A stretch of 64,000 nt of DNA from Ureibacillus sp. FSL W7-1570. Its GTDB lineage: Bacteria; Bacillota; Bacilli; Bacillales_A; Planococcaceae. The notes beneath the pieces are model-generated. The model saw nothing but the letters and a program-made list of their open reading frames with translations, had not been told where the DNA came from and did not search any database. Made by a program: the position numbers and the translations under genes. Location of the stretch: positions 2,425,001 through 2,489,000 of the forward strand of contig NZ_CP151979.1 of the NCBI RefSeq assembly GCF_038593265.1, written 5' to 3'. How positions within the stretch are numbered: position 1 is the stretch's first letter; the number at the start of each line of letters is the position of its first letter. This document shows, in pieces, positions 20,127 through 28,429 of the stretch.

Positions 20127-21279
20127 AACCATATGGATCATCCCTCCGGCAAAAGGAGAAATCAATTTAGAGAAATTTTGGGAGAATGTGATTTCCGATG
20201 AGGAAATGATCATGATTCATTCCTCGATGGAAACGGCAAACATACCGGATGTTGAAAACATTCGGCTTCATGGAGAAACGCTTCAAGAAAAATTGGACGA
20301 TTTGGAAGAATATCTGGAAAACCTGGCAATGCAGGCAAAGAAAATTCGGCTGATCGTGGAACCCCATGGAAATGTGTTGACGGATGCTGCCGTTCATTTT
20401 TGCATGACCCATTTTCCGTTAAAAACGGAGATGAGAATGAAGCAGGAGATATGGAGAAACTCCGATATCCATGGGGAAGGTGAGGAAATCTATCAACTGG
20501 TCCATCATTTAATTTATTTGAATAAATATCAAATTGCGGAGTTGATTTTAAAGAATTACTCAGGCGACAACGATCTTTTCCATTTGCTCCAGTTTGGCCA
20601 ACATCTGCTCAACGGCAATGCAACTTTTATCGATTCCCACAATGAATTATTCTATTTCAATTTATTGCAAAGGGTATTAAAAAGCATTGATCATGACAAG
20701 GAAGAATTGCAATTCATCCATGTGATGAAGGGACTGGCCAGTGGCAAGCAACGTCCGTTCATTTACTTTTTGCAAAATTATTGCAAGCAAATGTATAAAA
20801 CAGAAGAGTTGATTGATTTCATTGTGCTTTATTACCGGCTGGCCGAGGAATCGTTATTATTTGCCATGGGATGGGATGTGAATGACAGCAATTATTATTG
20901 GGTGCGGAAAAACGCGAAGAGAAGCGTCCCTTTTAAACGGCCGATATCCCGTCACTTTTACAGTTATTTAAAAATCATTTTGGAAAAGGCTAAAGAAAAT
21001 CCAAGAAATAAATATTATCAAGAGTTGGTGCGGGACTTCACCCAAGATTGGCTGATCGGTTTAATCGATTTGCGCCATGAAGGGATCAGCGGCCATGGAT
21101 TCAGGCATTTCAGCAAGGAATTGTTTGAGGAGATTGCTTCGGGAGACCCCATTGAAAAGATGAATGAGTTGCTTGGACGCTATGGATTGTATGCAACCCA
21201 TGATCTGTTCGAATTGCTCCAAAAAGCGATACTTGCCATGGCGAGAAATTCATTGATGGGAACAAGCAGCCGCCAATAA
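20119..21279 (+). CDS. HEPN-motif protein 2, partner of the preceding gene
   Basis: 386 residues from TTG 20119, which lies inside the end of the upstream gene with AAGGGG before it, so translation is probably coupled. It has the same plan as its neighbour: an N-terminal alpha/beta region (TIWIIPP at 4-10, MIMIHSS at 30-36, IRLIVEPHGNVLTDAA at 76-91), then helices with YYRLAEESLLFAMG (238-251). A C-terminal R319-H-E-G-I-S-G-H326 is again R-x6-H. Overall identity to protein 1 looks low by eye, so they are old paralogues. A paired HEPN system is unusual; single-gene homodimers are the norm. I do not know the ligand or target. Confidence 0.6.
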   Translation: MIKTIWIIPPAKGEINLEKFWENVISDEEMIMIHSSMETANIPDVENIRLHGETLQEKLDDLEEYLENLAMQAKKIRLIVEPHGNVLTDAAVHFCMTHFPLKTEMRMKQEIWRNSDIHGEGEEIYQLVHHLIYLNKYQIAELILKNYSGDNDLFHLLQFGQHLLNGNATFIDSHNELFYFNLLQRVLKSIDHDKEELQFIHVMKGLASGKQRPFIYFLQNYCKQMYKTEELIDFIVLYYRLAEESLLFAMGWDVNDSNYYWVRKNAKRSVPFKRPISRHFYSYLKIILEKAKENPRNKYYQELVRDFTQDWLIGLIDLRHEGISGHGFRHFSKELFEEIASGDPIEKMNELLGRYGLYATHDLFELLQKAILAMARNSLMGTSSRQ

Positions 21280-21456
21280 AAGCGGATGAAGAATAGTGGG
21301 GATTTTTTTCAGACTTTCCCGGGAGCAATGAGACAAAAAAAGATTTTCTTTTTAAATTTTAACGAAGGAAATTGAAAATTATATGGAAAAAGGAAACTTT
21401 ATCCTATAATATAGAATTGTTGAAATATTTAGTGAATTCAAAGGGGTTATGTTGAA

Positions 21457-22077
21457 ATGTCAAACTTAGTCGAACGATTTTTAGCGGTGCCAACTACAGC
21501 CATTTCTGATGCGACAGGAGGACATACAAATTTAGATGCAAACATTAAGCCGTTGAGCGACCATTATAAAATTGCTGGACGAGCTGTTACAGTCCGATTG
21601 CCGGATGGGGAGAATAAAGCGGTGCTTGAAGCCATCAGCATTGCAAAAAAAGGGGATATTCTCGTAATTGATGCGAAAGGAAATACCAACCGGGCCGTGG
21701 CAGGAGATTTTGTCGCTTCTCTTGCAAAGGGATTAGGAATCCAAGGGTTTGTTGTGAATGGTGTAATCCGTGATATTGCTGCGATGCGTGAACTGGATTT
21801 CCCGATTTTCGCTTTAGGGACAACAGTCGCAAGCGGAAATAAACACGGCGGTGGAAAAGTGAATGTTCCGATTGCCATCGGCGGCGTCAGCGTCCAACCA
21901 GGAGACTTTATTGTCGGGGATGTGGACGGGGTCGTTGTCATTCCGCAAGGGGAAGAAGAAGAAATTTTGAAAAAAGCGGAAGAAAAAATGGCGAAAGATG
22001 AAGCAAGAGAAAAAGAGGCTTTGGCCAATGGAGAAGAATCCATCCGCAAATATCTTGAGAAAGCTTTGGCAAAATAA
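21457..22077 (+). CDS. RraA-like / 4-hydroxy-4-methyl-2-oxoglutarate aldolase family protein
   Basis: 206 residues of the RraA/HMG-aldolase fold. Motifs: PTTAISDATGG near the N-terminus, GDILVIDAKGN, and VNGVIRDIAAM, which carries the conserved G-x-x-R-D of the family; then GDFIVGDVDGVVVIP. Members are divalent-metal aldolases or decarboxylases, or bind RNase E; Firmicutes have no classical RNase E partner, so an enzyme is more likely. ATG start follows AAAGGGG. Single-gene unit with an IS1182-family element behind it. Confidence 0.85.
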   Translation: MSNLVERFLAVPTTAISDATGGHTNLDANIKPLSDHYKIAGRAVTVRLPDGENKAVLEAISIAKKGDILVIDAKGNTNRAVAGDFVASLAKGLGIQGFVVNGVIRDIAAMRELDFPIFALGTTVASGNKHGGGKVNVPIAIGGVSVQPGDFIVGDVDGVVVIPQGEEEEILKKAEEKMAKDEAREKEALANGEESIRKYLEKALAK

Positions 22078-22164
22078 AAACTGAATAGAAAGTTTGATCC
22101 TTTCCATTCAGCCGATATAAATAAAACCGTTTATATTCCAGGATGGTTATAAAATGATTTGAAG

Positions 22165-23989
22165 GAGGTTGGGACAAAACCCCCTCTAAAATGGAAACAG
22201 CCCATGAAATTTTGGAATAAAATTTCATGGGCTGTTCTTCATTTTTTCAATAAAAATAAGGACATCTTCTGTTAAAATTTAAGTATCCAACCCCAAAAAT
22301 TTTAACGAAAGAAGTGTCCTTATGTTTAAATATTATAACATGAATCAATTAGTTTTGCCTTTAGATTTAGAAATAAAATTACAAGAAAATGATATTGCCT
22401 TCCACATCCACCATTTAGTTGAAAGTATTCCAGATGAAGCCTTCCAGCCGTTTCTTCGAAATACAGGTTGTCCTGCTTATCATCCACGCATGATGCTAAA
22501 AATTATTTTGTGTGCCTATTCGCAGTCTGTCTTTTCAGGTCGAAAAATTGAAGCGCTATTAAAGGACAGTATACGAATGATGTGGTTGGCACAAGGATAT
22601 GAACCAAGTTATCGGACGATCAATCGTTTTCGTGTGCATCCGGAAGTAAAAGAATTAATTCGTCAATGTTTTGTCCAATTCCGTTGCCAACTGGTGGAAG
22701 AAAAGTTAATCGATCAAGAAGCCATTTTTATCGATGGTACGAAGATTGAAGCGAATGCCAATAAATTTACTTTCGTATGGAAGAAATCCATTGAAAAATA
22801 CAACCAAAGCTTAATTGAAAAATCCAATCAGCTCTACAACGAACTGTTAGAGAAGGAAATCATCCCTGAAATGGAGCGGGAAAATGAGGGAGAACTGTCC
22901 GTTGAAGAACTCGCTCAAATGGTGCAACAAGTCGATGAAGTGATTACGGAATATGACCAAAAGATAGAAGCATCGCCCGATGCCACAGAACGAAAAGCAT
23001 TAAGAAGCGAACGGAAATATCCGAAGCGAGTGTACAAACAGTTGATTGACTTGATTTTACGTAAACAAAAGTATCAAAAAGACTTCGAAATCTTGGGTGA
23101 ACGGAATAGTTATTCCAAAACAGACTTAGATGCGACGTTCATGCGAATGAAAGACGACTATATGAAAAACGGTCAATTGAAGGCTGGATACAACGTACAA
23201 ATCGCAACAGAAGGTCAATACGCACTAGCTTATAGCATCTTTCCAAATCCTACTGATACACGTACATTAATTCCGTTCTTGAATAAGATAGAAAAGGATT
23301 ATTTTCCGTTGCCAAAGTATATTGTCGCAGATGCTGGTTATGGTAGTGAACAAAACTATGAAGACATCCTTTCGAATCGAAAATGTGAGGCACTCATTCC
23401 ATATACCATGTATGAGAAAGAACAAAAGAAGAAATATAAACAAAATCCATTTCATCCAGACAATTGGATGTACGACGAAGAAAGTGATACCTACATTTGT
23501 CCAAATCAGCAGCGAGTAACCTTCCGTTATCGTTCTGTACGTACAGATAAGACTGGTTTCAAACGAGAATTGAAAATCTATGAATGTGAAAACTGTTCAG
23601 GATGTCCATTTCGTTCATCATGCACAAAAGCAAAGGAAGGCAATCACCGAAAGGTCATGGTGAATGAAAAATGGGAACAACAAAAAGAATATGTAAGAGC
23701 GAAGCTTTCAGAAGAAAAAGCTGGTTCTATTTTCCGTCAACGTAAAATAGACGTAGAACCAGTTTTTGGATTCTTGAAGGCTAATTTGCGTTTCACTCGA
23801 TTTTCCGTTCGAGGAAAATCGAAAGTGGAAAATGAAATGGGCATTGCCTTAATGGCCGTGAATTTACGGAAATACACGGCCAACAAAGATCAACTGACCA
23901 AAAATAATGGAGAGAAATGGAAAAAGGAGAATTTAAGTTGGCTCAAATTCTCCTTTTTCCTATTTTGAAGCTAGTTTTGTCCCAGCCTC
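22165..23989 (+). mobile_element. IS1182-family insertion sequence 1
   Basis: Bounded by 16-base inverted ends GAGGTTGGGACAAAAC (22165-22180) and GTTTTGTCCCAGCCTC (23974-23989), one mismatch. Each end has an internal hairpin: ACAGCCCATGAAATTTT / AAAATTTCATGGGCTGT (about 22197-22236) and AAAAAGGAGAATTT / AAATTCTCCTTTTT (about 23923-23958). These could block transcription into or out of the element. It lies between the convergent rraA-like and gltT genes, where a terminator for gltT would be expected. Flanking target duplication not evident. Confidence 0.9.
22322..23968 (+). CDS. IS1182-family transposase
   Basis: 548 residues. DUF772-type N-terminal region (HHLVESIPDEAFQPF, then YHPRMMLKIILCAYSQ), DDE residues in IFIDGTKIEANANK (about 140), VADAGYGSEQNY (about 338), and the region around KIDVEPVFGFLK near the C-terminus. 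A cysteine-rich insert (YECENCSGCPFRSSC) is typical of the family. Reading frame intact and stop inside the element. Only about 40-50% similar by eye to the transposase at 48856-50676, so the two elements are different members. Confidence 0.93.
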   Translation: MFKYYNMNQLVLPLDLEIKLQENDIAFHIHHLVESIPDEAFQPFLRNTGCPAYHPRMMLKIILCAYSQSVFSGRKIEALLKDSIRMMWLAQGYEPSYRTINRFRVHPEVKELIRQCFVQFRCQLVEEKLIDQEAIFIDGTKIEANANKFTFVWKKSIEKYNQSLIEKSNQLYNELLEKEIIPEMERENEGELSVEELAQMVQQVDEVITEYDQKIEASPDATERKALRSERKYPKRVYKQLIDLILRKQKYQKDFEILGERNSYSKTDLDATFMRMKDDYMKNGQLKAGYNVQIATEGQYALAYSIFPNPTDTRTLIPFLNKIEKDYFPLPKYIVADAGYGSEQNYEDILSNRKCEALIPYTMYEKEQKKKYKQNPFHPDNWMYDEESDTYICPNQQRVTFRYRSVRTDKTGFKRELKIYECENCSGCPFRSSCTKAKEGNHRKVMVNEKWEQQKEYVRAKLSEEKAGSIFRQRKIDVEPVFGFLKANLRFTRFSVRGKSKVENEMGIALMAVNLRKYTANKDQLTKNNGEKWKKENLSWLKFSFFLF

Positions 23990-24010
23990 TTTTTATGCTT
24001 GAAATCAACT

Positions 24011-25282
24011 TTATTTTGCTAATTCGGTTACATATTCATTCATCTGATTCTCATCAAATCGGCGTTCCCATTTTGACATAACAATCGCCGCCAAAGAGTT
24101 ACCAACAACGTTTACAGCTGTACGTGCCATGTCGAGGATACGGTCGATACCGGCGATAAAGGCAAGCCCTTCCAATGGAATTCCTACAGAGCCCAAAGTT
24201 GCAAGTAGAACGACGAAAGATACGCCCGGCACTCCCGCAATTCCTTTGGAAGTCACCATCAATACAAGCACTAACGTAATTTGTTCAACAATGGACAAAT
24301 CGATTCCGTACAACTGGGCAATGAAAATCGCGGCAATGGATTGATATAATGTAGAACCGTCCAAATTAAATGAATATCCTGTTGGAATGACGAAGGATGT
24401 AATATCCTTTGGACAGCCAAAACGTTCCATTTTTTGCATAATGCGCGGCAATACCGTTTCGGAACTGGATGTGGAGTAAGCCAAGATCAGCTCGTCCTTT
24501 AGCACTTTAATTACTTGGAAAATATTCACATTGACAATTTTCGCTGTAACGCCCAATACGACGATGACAAAGAAAATCATCGCTGCATAAACGACAATTA
24601 CCAATTTTCCAAGCGGAATCAAGGATGCCAATCCAAATTTTGAAACGGTTACAGCCATTAAACCGAATACCCCGAATGGAGCGAATTTCATCACAAGGTT
24701 TGTCACCCAGAACATGGCGTCAGCCACACCTTGTGCGACGGCAAGAACCGGTTTTCCCCGTTCTCCAATTGCTGCAACACCTAAACCGAACAATACGGAG
24801 AAGAAGATGACGGATAACATGTCACCTTGAGCCATGGAATCAATGAAGTTTGTCGGTACAATTCCTACGATGGTATCGATGAAACCTCCATCATGTTCAA
24901 CTTGTTCAGTGGTTTCCACATAGGATGAAATATCCGTTTGCTCCAATTGATTCATATCGATGCCTTCGCCCGGTTTAAACACGTTTGTGATCAGTAAACC
25001 GAGGATGATGGCAATGGTCGTGATAATTTCAAAATATATCAATGTTTTACCGCCAAGACGGCCGAGTTGTTTCAAATCGCCAGTGCCGGCAACTCCGACA
25101 ATAAGCGTCGAAACGATGATTGGCACAACAATCATTTTAATCAAGTTCAAAAAGATGGTGCCAAGTGGTTTCAAATATGTTTCGACTGCTGGATTTCCAT
25201 AAAATACAGCCCCTACAACAATCCCCAATACTAACGCGATCAAAATCTGTGCCGCTAAACTGAGTTTGAATTTTCTTTTCAA
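24011..25282 (-). CDS. gltT: Glutamate/aspartate:cation symporter (DAACS family)
   Basis: Membrane carrier of 423 residues related to GltP/GltT/DctA. The serine-rich re-entrant loop (STSSSETVLPR, about 274-284), GYSFNLDGSTLY and SKGIAGVPG mark the family. About eight membrane segments. The start follows AGGGGGGAATC. A GlnK/GlnL-type two-component system lies directly upstream in the same direction (gap 88 bases), making it the likely regulator. The IS1182 element ends 21 bases behind the stop codon. Confidence 0.9.
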   Translation of the reverse strand: MKRKFKLSLAAQILIALVLGIVVGAVFYGNPAVETYLKPLGTIFLNLIKMIVVPIIVSTLIVGVAGTGDLKQLGRLGGKTLIYFEIITTIAIILGLLITNVFKPGEGIDMNQLEQTDISSYVETTEQVEHDGGFIDTIVGIVPTNFIDSMAQGDMLSVIFFSVLFGLGVAAIGERGKPVLAVAQGVADAMFWVTNLVMKFAPFGVFGLMAVTVSKFGLASLIPLGKLVIVVYAAMIFFVIVVLGVTAKIVNVNIFQVIKVLKDELILAYSTSSSETVLPRIMQKMERFGCPKDITSFVIPTGYSFNLDGSTLYQSIAAIFIAQLYGIDLSIVEQITLVLVLMVTSKGIAGVPGVSFVVLLATLGSVGIPLEGLAFIAGIDRILDMARTAVNVVGNSLAAIVMSKWERRFDENQMNEYVTELAK

Positions 25283-25370
25283 AAGATTCCCCCCCTGTTT
25301 AAGTAAAAAAATACGAGTTTATAATAATCAGACACTTACAAAATCCGACAAAATCCGAGAAAAATTTTTT

Positions 25371-26249
25371 TTAATTTGTTTTACTTGCGATATCTGCAAA
25401 CAACACTTGGATGAATTTTTTTATGTTAATTTTTACTTTTCTTTCTTCATTATTTTTGATTTGACTCATCAATTTCCGTATTTCTGTAAATTCAAAATAG
25501 CGGGGGGCATAATATTCAAACTCGGAATTTGTATAATCCACCAAACCTAAATTGGCCAAATTGATCATTGCAGCCAAAATCGTGCGGCGTATACGCTGTT
25601 CAATCGATTTGCTTTCTTTTATGATTTCGTCTGGGGTTGTTTTTGTCAGTTTTGCAACCCGTTCATATAATTCTTTTAATGGAGGAAGGGGAGTATTTTT
25701 TTGTCTATCCATCATCAACAATTCAATAATTTTAGTGATATCTTCGCTTCCCACTTCCCCGATGATGCCCATATCATTCAGGATGCTTAAAACATGGTCG
25801 CGGGTGGATTTTTTTGATTGATGGATATTCGGTGTTTCAATATTTGAAAGGGACTCACGTATAGCGGAAATGGAGTTTTTTAACCGGTATTGTTCCTCCG
25901 TTTTTCTCAAAACCATCTCCACTTCCACTTTATTGATGGGTTTATGGATAAAAAATTCAATCCCCTTTTCGTAAGCTTGGGCAACCATATCTTTATTGAC
26001 CACTTGGGAGATCATGATGAATTTTCCATCGTAATGGTATTCACGGAGCTGTTCGATTGTTGCCAAACCGTCCAATTTCGGCATCAACAGATCAATGATG
26101 ACAAAGTCCGGCTGCATCACGAGAATTTGGTTTATCGCTTCTTCCCCATTGGAAGCTTCTCCAATAACCGTTCCGAGTTGACTATCTTCAATGATTTGGG
26201 AGAGCATGGCACGGCTTGCCCGATCGTCATCCACTATAAAATATCTCAT
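25371..26249 (-). CDS. glnL: Response regulator, GlnL (YcbB) type
   Basis: 292 residues. Receiver domain (1-120) with acidic pair near the N-terminus (VDDD), phospho-acceptor Asp53 (VIIDLLMP) and Lys103 in HKPI. The C-terminal domain (about 150-290) matches the YcbB-type DNA-binding region (HVLSILNDMGIIGEVGSEDI, then RRTILAAMINLANLGLVDYTN). In B. subtilis GlnK-GlnL responds to glutamine and controls glnT-glsA; here the neighbouring target is a glutamate/aspartate symporter. It lies 14 bases behind the kinase gene, same transcript. Confidence 0.88.
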   Translation of the reverse strand: MRYFIVDDDRASRAMLSQIIEDSQLGTVIGEASNGEEAINQILVMQPDFVIIDLLMPKLDGLATIEQLREYHYDGKFIMISQVVNKDMVAQAYEKGIEFFIHKPINKVEVEMVLRKTEEQYRLKNSISAIRESLSNIETPNIHQSKKSTRDHVLSILNDMGIIGEVGSEDITKIIELLMMDRQKNTPLPPLKELYERVAKLTKTTPDEIIKESKSIEQRIRRTILAAMINLANLGLVDYTNSEFEYYAPRYFEFTEIRKLMSQIKNNEERKVKINIKKFIQVLFADIASKTN

Positions 26250-26263
26250 CTTTAGACCCCTTC

Positions 26264-27508
26264 TTATAAATTGTTAATCGGAATTTTTATTGAAAATACG
26301 GTTGTTTCATTGCTTTCCACATGAATGGTTCCGTTGAATTTATCGACGATTGCTTGCACATGGGATAAGCCGATCCCCGTTGAAGGTACTCCTTGGCGGT
26401 TAAATTTTGTCGTAAATCCCGGGTCGAAAATGACAGGGATCAAATTTTTTGAAATTCCTGCTCCTGTATCTTCCACGGTGATGGTTGCAAAATCTTTCGA
26501 AGTATTGATGGAGATACGGATTGTCCCTTCCTTTTCAATCGCTTCCACGGCATTCGCGACTAGATTATTCATGAGCGCCAGTAATGGAATGTGTTCTTTC
26601 GTACGGAAATCATGATTGCAAGAAATGGCAATTTCAATCTTTTTGTTTAGCATTTCACTGTATTTTTCATTTGCTTCTTTTACATATTGAAGCAATTCTG
26701 AGATGAAATAAGCATCCAATTGTTCCATATTCAGTATTTTGGCGAGACCTGCATAAATCCGTTGTTCATCTTTTTTTACTTCGTGAATTTCTTGGGCAAT
26801 GGACAGGGCTTTCATGCTCAACATTGGGTCGATCTTTTTTAATTGGTCATACAAACTGTAACTATCCGCGGTAATTTGTTCGATTTCATTCATCGATTTT
26901 TTTAAATATAATGCTTCGACGTATAGAGTGGAGATGAAATTTAATAATTGCTGCACTTGCCTTTTTTGTTCCTTTACCGTAATGGAACTATAAATGCCCA
27001 CGACAAAGAAACTTCGGATGAAGGCAACAAGAAGCAACAATACAATTTCTTTCATCGTCAATGGAATGTTGGTTATAAATAAAGAAGTTGCCAATTGTTC
27101 AACCGAATTGCTCGCAAATTCAATAATGGTGACCAAACTGGCCAACAGGAACGGTTTCGATTTAAGCTGTTCAAGTTTGATCATGTATAAACCGAAAGCA
27201 AATAAAATATAAAACAGACCGGCTGGCAAGTGTGTAAGAATGGCATTTGTAAAAGCGCTTTCAAAAAAGGCAACGTCCAAGATTGTGCGGAACAATACAA
27301 TGACGATTCCGGTAATGAAGCCGGTATGAATCAGCGGTAAAGGAAGAATTAATACCGCCAATAAAAACATGACGGTTCCCAATCCGAAGCGGAATGGAGC
27401 TCCCTCATAAGGTATGACTTTCACTTCACTGGCGATGGCGGTTACAATGGCAACAGCGAAGATCAACAAAACATCATGCCGTTTGATGATGGATTTTGAT
27501 TGTTCCAT
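26264..27508 (-). CDS. glnK: Sensor histidine kinase, GlnK (YcbA) type
   Basis: 414 residues. Five to six membrane helices (about 12-180), a helical linker, then a kinase core with probable phospho-acceptor His in AQEIHEVKKDEQRI (about 230), N box NNLVANAVEAI (about 322), G1 DTGAGIS and G2 STGIGLSHV. Same architecture as YcbA-type kinases. First gene of a kinase-regulator pair ahead of gltT. No promoter was confidently found on the minus strand upstream. Confidence 0.87.
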   Translation of the reverse strand: MEQSKSIIKRHDVLLIFAVAIVTAIASEVKVIPYEGAPFRFGLGTVMFLLAVLILPLPLIHTGFITGIVIVLFRTILDVAFFESAFTNAILTHLPAGLFYILFAFGLYMIKLEQLKSKPFLLASLVTIIEFASNSVEQLATSLFITNIPLTMKEIVLLLLVAFIRSFFVVGIYSSITVKEQKRQVQQLLNFISTLYVEALYLKKSMNEIEQITADSYSLYDQLKKIDPMLSMKALSIAQEIHEVKKDEQRIYAGLAKILNMEQLDAYFISELLQYVKEANEKYSEMLNKKIEIAISCNHDFRTKEHIPLLALMNNLVANAVEAIEKEGTIRISINTSKDFATITVEDTGAGISKNLIPVIFDPGFTTKFNRQGVPSTGIGLSHVQAIVDKFNGTIHVESNETTVFSIKIPINNL

Positions 27509-27594
27509 TTTAGACTCCTTGAATAAATGGTTCTTTCCCTATTCTAATCGAAAATAAAAGGAAAATAAAAAGTAATCATTCATTGCTTGCATGA

Positions 27595-27625
27595 AAAAAA
27601 CCACTACTGTTTTCAGTAGTGGTTG
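27595..27625 (-). terminator. Terminator of tRNA-Ser
   Basis: Perfect hairpin ACCACTACTG / CAGTAGTGGT with a four- to five-base loop, followed on the minus strand by TTTTTTTC. Confidence 0.9.
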
Positions 27626-27638
27626 AGCTTTCTTCGTA

Positions 27639-27731
27639 TGGTGGAGGAAGAGGGATTCGAACCCCCGCGCGGTTTGACCCGCCTGTCGGTTTTCAAGACC
27701 GATCCCTTCAGCCAGACTTGGGTATTCCTCC
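27639..27731 (-). tRNA. tRNA-Ser(UGA)
   Basis: 93 bases including an encoded CCA (27639-27641). Acceptor arms GGAGGAA / TTCCTCC, class II long variable arm, T arm GGGGGTTCGAATCCC. Anticodon stem TCGGT/ACCGA with loop CTTGAAA gives anticodon TGA (complement of 27693-27695). The discriminator base reads A (27642 on the plus strand is T), where bacterial tRNA-Ser usually has G. tRNA-Ser lies in this general neighbourhood in B. subtilis too. Confidence 0.95.
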
Positions 27732-27859
27732 ATTTCGACAAAAAGTAATGTATCATAATTTTTCTTACAAGTCAATATTCAAAATTTATAAAATTGAAGG
27801 ATGGATAGGATGATAAAGGCAGTTTGTGTTATTAATTGAAGAATCGCCAGAACAAAACA

Positions 27860-27889
27860 TTGCAAATTCTCATTTAAATGAGGTATACT
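27860..27889 (+). promoter_or_regulatory. scr promoter (SigA)
   Basis: TTGCAA (27860-27865), 18-base spacer, TATACT (27884-27889), about seven bases before the predicted 5' end of SRP RNA. Confidence 0.75.
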
Positions 27890-27895
27890 AATTTA

Positions 27896-28165
27896 TGCCG
27901 TGCTAGGTGGGGAGGTAGCGGTGCCCTGTAACTCGCAATCCGCTCAAGCGAGACTGAATTCCTTTTTGAGGCTGTGTGCATGTAGGGTTTGCCTCTTGCA
28001 CGTAGCGTTGAAGGTTGGGTCCCGCGCAATGGGTAGCCATGAACCATGTCAGGTCCGGAAGGAAGCAGCATTAAGTGGTTTCACCCATGTGCCGTGGGGT
28101 AGCCTGACCCGAGCTGGCGACAAGAGTAGCACCTATGTGCCTCAGTCGAGAAAAGGTGCACGGCA
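27896..28165 (+). ncRNA. scr: SRP RNA, large Bacillus type (scRNA)
   Basis: About 270 nucleotides. 5' and 3' ends pair (TGCCGTGC / GCACGGCA). The Alu domain begins GGGGAGGTAGCGGTGCCCTGTA. The Ffh-binding helix 8 carries the universal GTCAGGTCCGGAAGGAAGCA (about 28048-28067). The large form with an Alu domain is characteristic of Bacillus and relatives. In B. subtilis dnaX follows directly; here a 12-kb operon intervenes. Confidence 0.98.
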
Positions 28166-28207
28166 TTATTGATTAAAGAATCGAGTGCCGTACAGGCTTT
28201 TTTTATA
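28161..28207 (+). terminator. scr terminator
   Basis: A second TGCCGT (28186 onward) can pair with the ACGGCA ending the RNA, followed shortly by CAGGCTTTTTTT. The exact hairpin is uncertain. Confidence 0.55.
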
Positions 28208-28233
28208 ATAAAATAAAAAAGGTTTTTTGAAAT

Positions 28234-28277
28234 AACTGTAGAAATTCAAATTAAATTGGATTTCTACAGTTTTTTTA
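28234..28277 (+). terminator. Second hairpin terminator after scr
   Basis: AACTGTAGAAAT / ATTTCTACAGTT with a T-run. It insulates the following operon from scr. Remaining bases to 28367 are AT-rich with nothing else seen. Confidence 0.75.
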
Positions 28278-28367
28278 TTTGTTCCAGGGATAATAGCGGT
28301 AATAAGAAATCCATAGCGAACAATTTCTTAATAGATTATTAAAAATTTCTTATTTTTTCTAATTTTA

Positions 28368-28393
28368 GGAACTATACGATTAAATAAACGTAC
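28368..28393 (+). promoter_or_regulatory. Candidate ECF-sigma promoter of the ABC/MoxR/vWA operon
   Basis: GGAAC (28368-28372), 16-base spacer, CGTAC (28389-28393), 37 bases ahead of the first start codon. GGAAC/AAC at -35 with CGT at -10 and a 16-base gap is the usual pattern for extracytoplasmic-function sigma factors. No good SigA promoter overlaps. Single occurrence in AT-rich DNA, so chance is possible. Confidence 0.4.
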
Positions 28394-28429
28394 TAATTTA
28401 TAAAGGAGAAGTAAAGGAGATGTGAACGG

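Noticed and set aside
24011-27508. Antisense ORFs within gltT/glnL/glnK
   Set aside because: Shadow frames of well-supported genes.
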